Assembly (NCBI GenBank): GCA_036741235.1
Contig: DAINSQ010000060.1
Location: 1-25,669, forward strand
Source of the DNA: JABWBR01 sp036741235
Lineage (GTDB): Bacteria > Bacteroidota > Bacteroidia > Chitinophagales > Saprospiraceae
Direction of reading: 5' to 3'
DNA length: 25,669 bases
This document shows, in pieces, positions 9,292 through 17,450 of this stretch. Within the stretch, counting starts at the first letter, position 1, and each line of letters begins with the position of its first letter. A program made the translations under genes and the position numbers. The notes below the pieces were generated by a model. That model searched no databases. It saw only the letters and a list, made by a program, of their open reading frames with translations, and was not told the origin of the DNA.

Positions 9292-9299
9292 CAAAGATG
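9292..9299 (-). promoter_or_regulatory. Bacteroidota-type -7 element before small ORF and lgt
   Basis: Read on the minus strand, CATCTTTG matches the phylum's -7 consensus TAnnTTTG at 7 of 8 positions and is followed by GCAACGG. It lies about 40 bases upstream of the 41-residue ORF, in an A+T-rich gap after the CorC-like gene. No TTG sits at the ideal -33 distance, so the call is tentative. Confidence 0.35.
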
Positions 9300-9351
9300 T
9301 ATAATGCCGATGAATTTTTATGCCCATTTTGCTATAAACTTTCACTGATGC

Positions 9352-10644
9352 TTAAGCCTGGCCTTTCCAGCGTATCTCTACAATCTCCGGACTGGCGTGG
9401 AACATCTTCAGCACTTTGATGTCGTAATTGTTAATCGAGATAACTTCTCCCACTTTGGGGATGGCATCAGTTACCTTCAGCAGCAACCCCGATAAAGTCA
9501 GGTATTCGGCGCTGGTGGGCAGAGGTTCGGGCAAAGATTCGTTGATCTCTTCGAGCGGATTCTGAGCCAGGACTTTTAACGCTCCGTCGGCGAGTTTTTC
9601 CACTACGGGTTGCTCGGTATCGTATTCGTCCTGAATTTCGCCTACGAGTTCCTCGATGATGTCTTCCAGCGTTACCAGGCCTACCGTGCCGCCAAATTCG
9701 TTGACCACTATAGCCATTTGCGTGTGCTCTTTCTGGAAAGTACGCAGCAGATGCATGATTTTTCGATTGGAATTGACAAAAATAACCGGGCGCACAAGGT
9801 CCTGCAGCGGCTTTTCAGGGTCGCGCATGTAGTGCAACATGATGTCTTTGGTGATCACAATACCCGTTATATTGTCAATCGATTCTTTATAAACCGGAAA
9901 ACGCGAATAACCTTCGGTGATTGCGGTTTCCATGGCCTCCTTAAGGCTGGAGTCAACGTCGATAGCTACCAGTTGGGTGCGCGGTTTAAGCACATGCCAT
10001 ACCTGCCGGTCGTCAAATTCAAACACGTTCTGGATAAGTTCGCGCTCTGAGGACTGGATGGCGCCGCCTTCGGCGCTTTCGGCAATAATGAGTTTGAGTT
10101 CTTCTTCTGAATGGATTTCAGCGTGGGGTACCGGCTTGATGCCGATGAGCCTTAGCATAAAATTGGCCAGGCCGTTGAGCATCCAGATAAAGGGGGAGAA
10201 AATAAAGTAGAACACTCGCAATGGCGATGCCACCCACAAGGTAGTAGGCGTTGGAAAACGAATGGCCAGCGATTTGGGCGCCAATTCGCCGAAGATGATG
10301 TGCAATACGGTGATGGTGGCAAAGGCAATGGGCAGGGCTATTTTGTGGGCAAGATCCTCCGACATTTCAAGACCAAAAAAGTGCATGGTGTTGATGATGA
10401 TACGCGATACGACGCCCTCGCCGATCCAACCCAATCCAAGGCTCGCCAGGGTGATCCCCAACTGTGTAGCGGCCAGGTATGCATCGAGGTTATTAACGAT
10501 GCCCTCCGCAACCCTGGCTGTAAAGCTGGCGTCTGCGCGCACTTGTAACTGTGAAACCCGCACTTTTACGATGGCAAACTCAGCCGCAACAAAAAATCCG
10601 TTTAATAGTACTAAAAAAAATGTGAGAAATATGTCAAGTAACAT
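9352..10644 (-). CDS. CNNM/CBS/CorC-domain membrane protein (hemolysin family)
   Basis: A 430-residue inner-membrane protein of the CNNM family (YfjD/YtfL/TlyC-like), linked to Mg2+ or Co2+ transport and, in some bacteria, to ion homeostasis or gliding (GldE is a relative). Domains in order: a CNNM/DUF21 transmembrane domain at about 1-190, beginning with a hydrophobic helix (FLVLLNGFFVAAEFAIVK) and holding GELAPKSLAIRFP near 120; a CBS pair at about 205-335 with PRTQLVAIDVD and EYGGT-like NEFGGTVGLVTLEDI; then a CorC_HlyC domain at about 345-428. EDIIEELVGEIQDEYD joins the last two. The old 'hemolysin' name is historical. It starts 63 bases after the stop of the macroglobulin-like gene on the same strand and may be co-transcribed with it. 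It could be GldE, but no gld neighbours are present to support that. Confidence 0.88.
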   Translation of the reverse strand: MLLDIFLTFFLVLLNGFFVAAEFAIVKVRVSQLQVRADASFTARVAEGIVNNLDAYLAATQLGITLASLGLGWIGEGVVSRIIINTMHFFGLEMSEDLAHKIALPIAFATITVLHIIFGELAPKSLAIRFPTPTTLWVASPLRVFYFIFSPFIWMLNGLANFMLRLIGIKPVPHAEIHSEEELKLIIAESAEGGAIQSSERELIQNVFEFDDRQVWHVLKPRTQLVAIDVDSSLKEAMETAITEGYSRFPVYKESIDNITGIVITKDIMLHYMRDPEKPLQDLVRPVIFVNSNRKIMHLLRTFQKEHTQMAIVVNEFGGTVGLVTLEDIIEELVGEIQDEYDTEQPVVEKLADGALKVLAQNPLEEINESLPEPLPTSAEYLTLSGLLLKVTDAIPKVGEVISINNYDIKVLKMFHASPEIVEIRWKGQA

Positions 10645-10707
10645 GGCATAAGACTAAATGAGCAATAACACGACGGCAAAGGTAATAAATAAAAGCATGC
10701 AGTCGCA

Positions 10708-13700
10708 TTAGTGTTCAGCTATACTAAGCCGGCGTAGGGCTTCCCTGCCGTACAACACCGGAAAGTACATTTGCTCCGCTTTGGCCGGGTTGAGCGTATA
10801 ACGCCCGCTAAAGCGCGGTTCCAACTCGATGACAAACTCGTGGCGCCCCGCCGGCAAATACTCGCAGAAGATGGCCGTCTGGTGTTTCCAGTACTCGCGG
10901 TGAACTTCATAGCTTCCCCATCTCCCCTGCGGTTTTGACAGGTACGAACATCCCGCCGGTATGGGCGCTTCGATCATGACGTATTCGCTGTCTTCTTTTG
11001 CATCAACCGTTACAATTAACCGGGCAGGAATGCCTTGCTTGAGGTCGGAAACGATTTTCCCCTCCTGCTCCAGGCGAGTACTTACCGTGTAGCTACCGGT
11101 ATGAGGTTCGGGTAACGGATTGAAGGTTTGCTGGTAGGCTGTGAAACACAGGGCGCCGACCCCTTTTTTGTCGATACGAATGGGCTGAGGCACTGTGATG
11201 TTTCTAAGTATCGGTAACGTAACCGCTTCTCCATTGATTTCCAATCTGCTTCGCAATGCTGTATTGGGGTCGGCGCCGGCCATAAGATCGGGCAAAATGG
11301 CACGCAGGATTTGCGCCGATTCCAGGGTGTTGCGCCAGCCGTCGTGCCGGCGGTTCTGGAGGAAGTAGCGCCGTATGCGCCGGCAAAGCAGCGTATCGCC
11401 GGCATTACGGACGATGTCGTAGGCCAATACGGTATTCGCAACCGGTCCTCTCCACAACTGGTAGGCCGGCCCGCTCCAATACGACCCGCCGTACAAGGTG
11501 CGTTGTTCGTTGTTTTTCAGTGAGTCGAGCGTATAGGGCAATTGCTGCTGTTGTTTGATGCGAATTAGTTGTAAATGTTGTTGCAGTGATAGTTTCATGG
11601 TGTCAAACGGCGCCAAATAGCGCTCATATTCAAGCGCCTGACCTACGGAAGACAGTAAATCCAGGTTTTGCAGCAATTCGTCTCCCCTTTGCAGGTGGAT
11701 ACGCCCCATGAGGTAGCGCAGGCCCTTCTCGAGGGCTTCGGTTGTATATCCCGACTGGGCGGCCAGGTGTAAGGCGCGAAGCACATAGGTGGTCATCCGT
11801 ATATTTCCTTCACTCTGCGGCCACCAGCCCCAGGTACCATTGGCATTTTGGGACTTGCGCAGGGCCACTACCATTCGTTTGATGTCTTCTTCTGCGTCGA
11901 ATGTTTGCCCCAGCAATTGGCGGACCTGCTTTTCCAGCAACAAAGCTGTAAGCCTGCCGGCGTTTTGCTCATTGCAGCCGTATGGGTACCGCCGCAGATC
12001 CTCCAGATCTTCAAGCAACTGCGCCAACAGATTGTCGGGCGCAAAAATGGTGACGGGGCCTTTCGCCGGGTCGAATTCGAGGGTAAACGAGGTGTCCGAT
12101 TCGAGCAACAGGAAAACGCCGTTGGATTCGAGGCTGCCCACGGGCAATACCGGGATTTTGCGTTCCTCGCCGTCGGCATATTGGGCCGATTGCACGGCAA
12201 AACGCAGGCTGATGGTGTCGGGCGCGGCAGGCGCCGTCACAAGCGTTTTGTCGACGCGGCCTTGTGTTACTACGGCCTGCTGAGCGGCCAACACCTGCCC
12301 GCCGACTTGAAAAGCGGTGGCTATGGCCAGTGAGTCGCCGCCGACATGCAGGGTTTTGCCAATGACCTGGGCGCTGTCGCCCTCCAGCATAAACCGCGGC
12401 ACGGCGAGTTGCGCCGCAAGTTTTTTGAGCGCGCGCACCCGGCTATTGGCTACGCCCGCACGCCCCCGGCGGTCCAAACCCAGCGCATAAGCATCCCAGG
12501 CAGTGATGTTGTCGGGGTAGGTGACCGTAAAAAAGGCCGCTCCGTTGCGGTCGGTGACCAAAGCAGGTTGCCAAAACGCTTCGTCTTTGAAATTACTTCT
12601 CACATCAATGGAGTCGAACTGCACGTCCGGCAGCGCGTCGGCACGTATGCCGTCGATGTAGTAATCCGTTTCCCCCGACCTGCTGCCCCTGATGCCGACC
12701 TCGTCTTCGCCGGCTAACCCCGCGACCGAGCCGGTAATTGCATTTACATGGCGCGTGGGCAGGTTGGCAATGTCGACAACGCTAGAACCTGCCTGAGTCA
12801 TATCTTGCGAAACCAGCGGCACGGCATATCCGACAACAACGACTTCCGACAAAGCATAACTTTGTGATTGAAGCGCCAAATCGAGCTGGTTGGAAAGGCC
12901 GGCATACAAAGACACCCCCGATACGCGCATTGCCGTGTATCCCGTATAACTGATTTCAACGGCATAATTGCCGGGAGGCAAACCATCAATATAATAATTG
13001 CCGTCAATATCACTCGTCGTACCAGCAATTAGAATATTATCCTGATAGATCATAACATTGGCGCCGATCAGCGGCTCTCCGTCAGGGTCCAATGCTTTTC
13101 CCGACAACCGGCTGCTTCCGCCTCCGTATTTCCATCCGCCCGGTTTGAGCGATAAATCAGGCTTGGGTTGTTGGCCGTATAATATGGGCCAGGTGACGGC
13201 GCCGGTGCTGTCGGGTGTAAATTCAACGCCGCTCCAGCGCAGGCACAGTGTAGAATTGGGACTTATGTTGATCGTTTTTTTAAAAAATGCTTCTCCTTCA
13301 CCCGCAATCAAAAAAACGGTGTAATCTCCCGGCTCCAGTCCTGTCCACCTGCGCACATTGCCTCTAAATATGTGCCGCACACTGTCGGGGGCGATTATAT
13401 AAATGGCTTTTAGCATAAAATCGCCGGCATTTCCGTATTCTACTTGCAATTTGCCTTGTCCTTTTTGGTGTTTATTTGTTATTGTTGTAAAATTGATCAT
13501 CGGCTTTTCAGCGGTTTTGGCTATCACTCCTGCGGGATGAAACATCAGCGCGCCGGGATTTTGCGGCTTCAGTTTTTCAGACAAAAAATAGGGTTTATCG
13601 TCTTGAAAAAGATTTTTGGAATAAAGCCGCTCCCTGTTTAAAGACACCGAATAAGCAAACCCCGGTTCAAACAAAAATTTTGATTGAAAAGCATTTTGTC

Positions 13701-16380
13701 GAAGCAAATACAATTGGCTATTGGGTGGAAAAGGGCCGATCCGCAGGTAGCGATTTGAAGGTTTTATGGGGACAAAATGAATATTGGAATTATCGTTCCA
13801 GAGGTAATAAACATGCTCAGCCCGATCCGAAATTAACTGAAAAGTATGTCTATTGAGTTCGTTTTTTTCAAAAGGCGTCCATTCCCTGGGCATTGATTTG
13901 ACGCTCACTTGCTTTGCTTTCTCCGAAGCTGCATATTTATCCACATCGATAGCCAGTTCCAGCTTTTGTCCGTTTTTGAGTTCCACATCGGTTATGGTGT
14001 ATTCCGCATCGAGGGCTCTGACGGTGATGGTGTTTTTGCCCGCGATACCCGGAAAACTATAGGGCGGCGACACATCGACCTCCGTGCTATAAACCATTTT
14101 TCGGTTAATGTAAATCAGGTATATCGGCTGCAACTGACCGTTTTTCACCAGGTAGGGCGCAAATTGGGCCATTCTCCCATAAAAAGTATCGACGGGGGCG
14201 GGCATGTACTCGGCATAAACGCCGTCGCCCTCAAAGCGCATGCGGTAATAGAGCTGGTCGTTGAGCCTGAGTTTGTCGTACCATTCGACAGTTAACGGCT
14301 GTTGCAATGAAAGCCGGGAGAGCCGAATTGCGCTGTAATCGCAGTGTACTATGGCATTTTTTTTCAGGCGGTATTGGATTTCCGGGGCTTCATAATTTCC
14401 GCCGGTGTTGAATTGCGCATTAATTCCGCCCGCCGCGAGTTGTACGTTTTTGGCGGGTTTGTCGCGAAAATCCCGGGCCAATACTTTCACCTGCACTGTT
14501 TCTCCGGGCGCTACCAGTTCGGGTTGTTCTATTTTAATGCGCAGTAGCTGATCGTAACGCGGAAATGTTTTCTCAACAACTTGCGGTTCGCCGGCCCAGG
14601 TAAAAAGGCATTGCACCGACATGGTTTGAGCGGAATGGGATGCCTGCGCCCATCGCAGGGAATCGGCGGTACATAAGCCGCGTTCCCAAACCGACTTGCC
14701 GTCCCATACGGTATAAGTAACGGGCAGCTGCAGCGGGTTGTACAACATCCACACCAGCGAATCGGCGCTGCGGCGGCCTTCCAGATATACCCGGTGTTTA
14801 CCCTTTAGATCGACAGCGGCTGTTTTGCCCAACACTTTAAGTTCATAACCACGGTAAGCCGGGTTTACCGGCAGCCTGCAGGGCAAAGTCACCTGTTGTT
14901 CCAGCGTTTCTTTCCCGCCGGGCAATTGTATGATGATGGCGCCGGGTATGGTGTCGGGTTTGCCGTCGGGGCCGTAGTACGCTCCGCATATCTCATTAAA
15001 TTCCAGCCAGATGCGCGCATCGGATTGATGTTGATCATCCTGGAAGTAATATTGAATAACGGCGCTTCTATTTTGCAACTCGCCGTTGCTATTGCTGAAA
15101 AGGGCGTCTACTCTGGTATTAATATTTACCGCCGGAAAAATCGAATCGGGAACCGTGATAGTTGTTTTTTCGCCTGGACGAAGTTCCTGCCGGTAAGTCC
15201 AAAGCGTATCGGGTACCCGCACCAGGCTGTCAAACACAGCGGAGATACCCGTGGCAAGCACAGTGAGCTGAACTTCGCCGTCGGCTACGAAAACCTCATT
15301 GCGGTCTTTGCCCCAGGCCTCAATTTGCAGCGCCTCGCCTTTCCGGCGTACTGCCGGGGCGTTCAATGAGTAGGATATTTCGTCGAGTTGGTAATCTTCG
15401 TATTGAAATTGCCCGGACATCAAGGGAGCTTTTTTGCCTTTGGGCTCCAAACTAAGCGAATAGTACTTATCGAGTTGGAGCGAATCGCCGATGGGAAATT
15501 CGTAAATATAATTGCCGGGAGTTTGGGGTTGTAATCCGCTATGCAGGGTAATCTGTTTATTTCCGGTTCGCAAGACGAGGTTGAGCGGTTTCCGGTAGGG
15601 TTTGTGCCGGTGATTGGCGATGTACGCCTTCACTTTTACGGTATCTCCCGGCAAATAGCGAGGTTTGTTGAGCGCTATGTAGCCGCCGTAGTCTTTTTTT
15701 CGACGACCGAAACGCAGGTAATACCTGGGACTACCGCCGCGCACCAGTGCTTTGGTTGCCTGATAGAGTCTGATAGCCACTATACCGGGCAATACTGCCC
15801 AACGGCCTGCTTTGGAGCTTTTAAACCGCTGCCAGCGCTGGCGGGCGGGAGAATACTGCCTGTTATTGTCAACCTTATAAAAAGCGGTATGCCCTTTTGC
15901 CTCTATTTTCAGGAAGCCGTCTTTGTCATAACGCGGTAATTGATAGCGGCCTGACTCGGAGTGATAAGGCACGGGGCGGCTGTTTAGCCATACTTTTGCA
16001 TCGCGTATCGCCTGCCCCGATTCATCAAAGACCTGCAGGGCAAAATACTGCTGATCTTTCATTACCTGCGCATAAACAGGCGCAAAACTTCGCAATTCCA
16101 GCGCCAGTTGCTCCCCCCTTGCATTCGCCAACAGGTAATGCCCGGGGGTAGAAGGCCTCCACTGCGCCGGCAGCATCGTGCTGTCAACCCGGGTATGCAT
16201 GTAATCGGTTGCTACTACCTTGTTTATAGGTATATAAAGCGATTCCGCTTCTCGCGCCGAAATCCTGAAAACAAGCGTAAGTACAGTATCCGTGGCGCTT
16301 TGGCCACACAAAGGGGCAATGCCTGCAACGGCTAGCATTGCGCTAAACATGATGAGGTGACGTGCAAGTGGCTGCTGCAT
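10708..16380 (-). CDS. Alpha-2-macroglobulin-like protein with embedded CarboxypepD_reg and TonB-plug domains
   Basis: Bacterial alpha-2-macroglobulins are protease traps or envelope-protection proteins. This 1,890-residue product starts with a signal peptide (hydrophobic LIMFSAMLAVAGIAPL) and no good lipobox, so it is probably periplasmic or exported. An MG2-like domain sits near residues 230-330 (LNKPRYLPGDTVKVKAYI), followed by further MG-like beta domains. A CarboxypepD_reg-like domain lies at about 1092-1170 (GKALDPDGEPLIGANVMIY). A short SusC-like plug follows at about 1175-1250 (LSEVVVVGYA, GIRG, YYIDGIRAD). The MG7-type signature (WQPALVTDRNGAAFFTVTYP) comes next, then a thioester site C1469-N-E-Q1472, an alpha-toroid with GTWGWWPQSEGN, and a C-terminal receptor-binding-like domain. 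No beta-barrel is present. I chose the ATG at 16378-16380; an in-frame TTG at 16398 would add six residues. It is divergent from the ArsR-type gene. Confidence 0.85.
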   Translation of the reverse strand: MQQPLARHLIMFSAMLAVAGIAPLCGQSATDTVLTLVFRISAREAESLYIPINKVVATDYMHTRVDSTMLPAQWRPSTPGHYLLANARGEQLALELRSFAPVYAQVMKDQQYFALQVFDESGQAIRDAKVWLNSRPVPYHSESGRYQLPRYDKDGFLKIEAKGHTAFYKVDNNRQYSPARQRWQRFKSSKAGRWAVLPGIVAIRLYQATKALVRGGSPRYYLRFGRRKKDYGGYIALNKPRYLPGDTVKVKAYIANHRHKPYRKPLNLVLRTGNKQITLHSGLQPQTPGNYIYEFPIGDSLQLDKYYSLSLEPKGKKAPLMSGQFQYEDYQLDEISYSLNAPAVRRKGEALQIEAWGKDRNEVFVADGEVQLTVLATGISAVFDSLVRVPDTLWTYRQELRPGEKTTITVPDSIFPAVNINTRVDALFSNSNGELQNRSAVIQYYFQDDQHQSDARIWLEFNEICGAYYGPDGKPDTIPGAIIIQLPGGKETLEQQVTLPCRLPVNPAYRGYELKVLGKTAAVDLKGKHRVYLEGRRSADSLVWMLYNPLQLPVTYTVWDGKSVWERGLCTADSLRWAQASHSAQTMSVQCLFTWAGEPQVVEKTFPRYDQLLRIKIEQPELVAPGETVQVKVLARDFRDKPAKNVQLAAGGINAQFNTGGNYEAPEIQYRLKKNAIVHCDYSAIRLSRLSLQQPLTVEWYDKLRLNDQLYYRMRFEGDGVYAEYMPAPVDTFYGRMAQFAPYLVKNGQLQPIYLIYINRKMVYSTEVDVSPPYSFPGIAGKNTITVRALDAEYTITDVELKNGQKLELAIDVDKYAASEKAKQVSVKSMPREWTPFEKNELNRHTFQLISDRAEHVYYLWNDNSNIHFVPIKPSNRYLRIGPFPPNSQLYLLRQNAFQSKFLFEPGFAYSVSLNRERLYSKNLFQDDKPYFLSEKLKPQNPGALMFHPAGVIAKTAEKPMINFTTITNKHQKGQGKLQVEYGNAGDFMLKAIYIIAPDSVRHIFRGNVRRWTGLEPGDYTVFLIAGEGEAFFKKTINISPNSTLCLRWSGVEFTPDSTGAVTWPILYGQQPKPDLSLKPGGWKYGGGSSRLSGKALDPDGEPLIGANVMIYQDNILIAGTTSDIDGNYYIDGLPPGNYAVEISYTGYTAMRVSGVSLYAGLSNQLDLALQSQSYALSEVVVVGYAVPLVSQDMTQAGSSVVDIANLPTRHVNAITGSVAGLAGEDEVGIRGSRSGETDYYIDGIRADALPDVQFDSIDVRSNFKDEAFWQPALVTDRNGAAFFTVTYPDNITAWDAYALGLDRRGRAGVANSRVRALKKLAAQLAVPRFMLEGDSAQVIGKTLHVGGDSLAIATAFQVGGQVLAAQQAVVTQGRVDKTLVTAPAAPDTISLRFAVQSAQYADGEERKIPVLPVGSLESNGVFLLLESDTSFTLEFDPAKGPVTIFAPDNLLAQLLEDLEDLRRYPYGCNEQNAGRLTALLLEKQVRQLLGQTFDAEEDIKRMVVALRKSQNANGTWGWWPQSEGNIRMTTYVLRALHLAAQSGYTTEALEKGLRYLMGRIHLQRGDELLQNLDLLSSVGQALEYERYLAPFDTMKLSLQQHLQLIRIKQQQQLPYTLDSLKNNEQRTLYGGSYWSGPAYQLWRGPVANTVLAYDIVRNAGDTLLCRRIRRYFLQNRRHDGWRNTLESAQILRAILPDLMAGADPNTALRSRLEINGEAVTLPILRNITVPQPIRIDKKGVGALCFTAYQQTFNPLPEPHTGSYTVSTRLEQEGKIVSDLKQGIPARLIVTVDAKEDSEYVMIEAPIPAGCSYLSKPQGRWGSYEVHREYWKHQTAIFCEYLPAGRHEFVIELEPRFSGRYTLNPAKAEQMYFPVLYGREALRRLSIAEH

Positions 16381-16547
16381 CCGGTTTTTTTTTGTCAAAA
16401 TCCTGAATTATTTAACGCTGTGCAATCCTGTTTCGCTCCATTAGTCAGGATGCTGACTGATGAAATACCGACAGAGCGCTCCATGCTCACGCAACATTTG
16501 TCAATAGTCGGTTGTTTCTTAAAACGTACTATGATACCCTTATACCC

Positions 16548-16865
16548 ATGGAAGTTAAAATCGCGCCGATCAATCCGGAAGAAGCTCAGAAGCTCGAACG
16601 CATCGCTTTTATTCTGAAAACGGTAGCCCATCCGATCCGACTGGGCATTGTGCACCTGCTGGAGCAATACCCTCGCCTGTCTGTGTCGGAAATTTGCGAT
16701 ATGCTCGGCAGCGAACAGTCGCTCACCTCCCACCACCTGCAAACCATGCGCATCAAAGGCATCCTCTCCGTCAAACGCGAAGGCCGCAGCATGCTTTATT
16801 CTCTGAAAGAAAGAGACGTTTCCCTGATTATTGAGTGTTTGGAGAATTGTCAGTGCAATATGTGA
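16548..16865 (+). CDS. ArsR-family winged-helix transcriptional regulator
   Basis: A 105-residue dimeric-type DNA-binding repressor of the ArsR/SmtB class. The winged helix is clear: FILKTVAHPIRLGIVHLLEQ (helices before the HTH), LSVSEICDMLGSEQSLTSHH (recognition region), then a wing ending GRSMLYSLKE. Three cysteines cluster at the C-terminus (CLENCQC), with one more in the HTH (EIC). The classical alpha-3 CVC metal site is absent, so the ligand is unknown; a C-terminal metal or redox site is conceivable. I chose the ATG at 16548; an upstream in-frame start at 16512 would add a poorly conserved-looking 12-residue tail. It is transcribed away from the macroglobulin gene across a roughly 170-base gap, making that gene or its own promoter a candidate target. 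Confidence 0.85.
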   Translation: MEVKIAPINPEEAQKLERIAFILKTVAHPIRLGIVHLLEQYPRLSVSEICDMLGSEQSLTSHHLQTMRIKGILSVKREGRSMLYSLKERDVSLIIECLENCQCNM

Positions 16866-16910
16866 TGCTTGATGTTTGATTTTTTGTTATTAATTATTGA
16901 TTTTCAAATA

Positions 16911-16960
16911 ATCACCCCTCATACCCCCTCATACCCCCTCATACCCCCTCATAACCCCTT
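16911..16960. repeat. 10-bp tandem repeat (ATACCCCCTC)
   Basis: Three perfect copies of ATACCCCCTC (16921-16950) are flanked by degenerate copies ATCACCCCTC (16911-16920) and ATAACCCCTT (16951-16960). A further related pair, CATAACCCCT and CATAACC, occurs at 17001-17017. The array lies between the ArsR-type gene and the DUF983 gene, about 90-140 bases upstream of the latter's start. The unit is close to one helical turn, so copy-number change would keep flanking sites on the same DNA face. Confidence 0.85.
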
Positions 16961-17027
16961 CCCGACTTCCCTTTGGTCAGTACGGGACTCCTTTCAGTCG
17001 CATAACCCCTCATAACCAAAATTTCCC

Positions 17028-17035
17028 CATATTTG
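17028..17035 (+). promoter_or_regulatory. Possible -7 element of the DUF983-Crp operon
   Basis: CATATTTG matches the Bacteroidota -7 consensus TAnnTTTG at 7 of 8 positions and is followed by CATTC. It lies 16 bases before the ATG at 17052, which would give a very short leader. No clear -33 TTG is visible. Confidence 0.35.
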
Positions 17036-17051
17036 CATTCAAAAAACACAT

Positions 17052-17438
17052 ATGGCTATTTTTGACAAAGGTGGGAAAGCTTACAGTATTTTCCTTTTAA
17101 AATGCCCCAAGTGCCACGAAACCGATATGTTCTATACGTCCACATTTTCATTCAAGCGCTCGTTTGACATGAAAGAGAAGTGCGAGCATTGCGGACAGAA
17201 CTATCACCCGGAGCCTGGATTTTATTATGGCGCCATGTTCATCTCTTATATCTTTACCGGTTGGTTCTGTATTGGGTTCATAGCGTTTTTCCACTGGGTG
17301 TTGGGTTGGAGTACCGCTGTTTCTTTCGGGTTATTAATTGCCGTAATGGCCTTATTGTTTGTTTATATTTTTAGATTAGCGCGTTCTATTTGGATCAATA
17401 TGAATGTCAAATACGATCCGTCCAGGAAAAAAATATAA
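17052..17438 (+). CDS. DUF983 zinc-ribbon membrane protein
   Basis: A 128-residue protein of the DUF983 family, which has no settled function. It shows a four-cysteine zinc-ribbon-like motif, CPKC at residues 18-21 and CEHCG at 44-48, then the family signature EPGFYYGAMFISYIF at about 54-68. Two transmembrane segments follow at about 62-84 and 88-110. The cytoplasmic tail is short and basic (YDPSRKKI). In Bacteroidota, relatives are small inner-membrane proteins annotated only as DUF983. The stop lies 12 bases before the Crp-type gene, so the two are almost certainly one operon; that hints at a link with the regulator's signal but does not prove one. The length is normal for the family. Confidence 0.88.
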   Translation: MAIFDKGGKAYSIFLLKCPKCHETDMFYTSTFSFKRSFDMKEKCEHCGQNYHPEPGFYYGAMFISYIFTGWFCIGFIAFFHWVLGWSTAVSFGLLIAVMALLFVYIFRLARSIWINMNVKYDPSRKKI

Positions 17439-17450
17439 GTTGTCGATTCT

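Noticed and set aside
16396..16398. TTG at 16398 as the macroglobulin start
   Set aside because: AGGA is only two bases from it, too close to act as a normal ribosome site. The ATG at 16378-16380 has an A-rich leader, as is usual in the phylum. I cannot exclude it.
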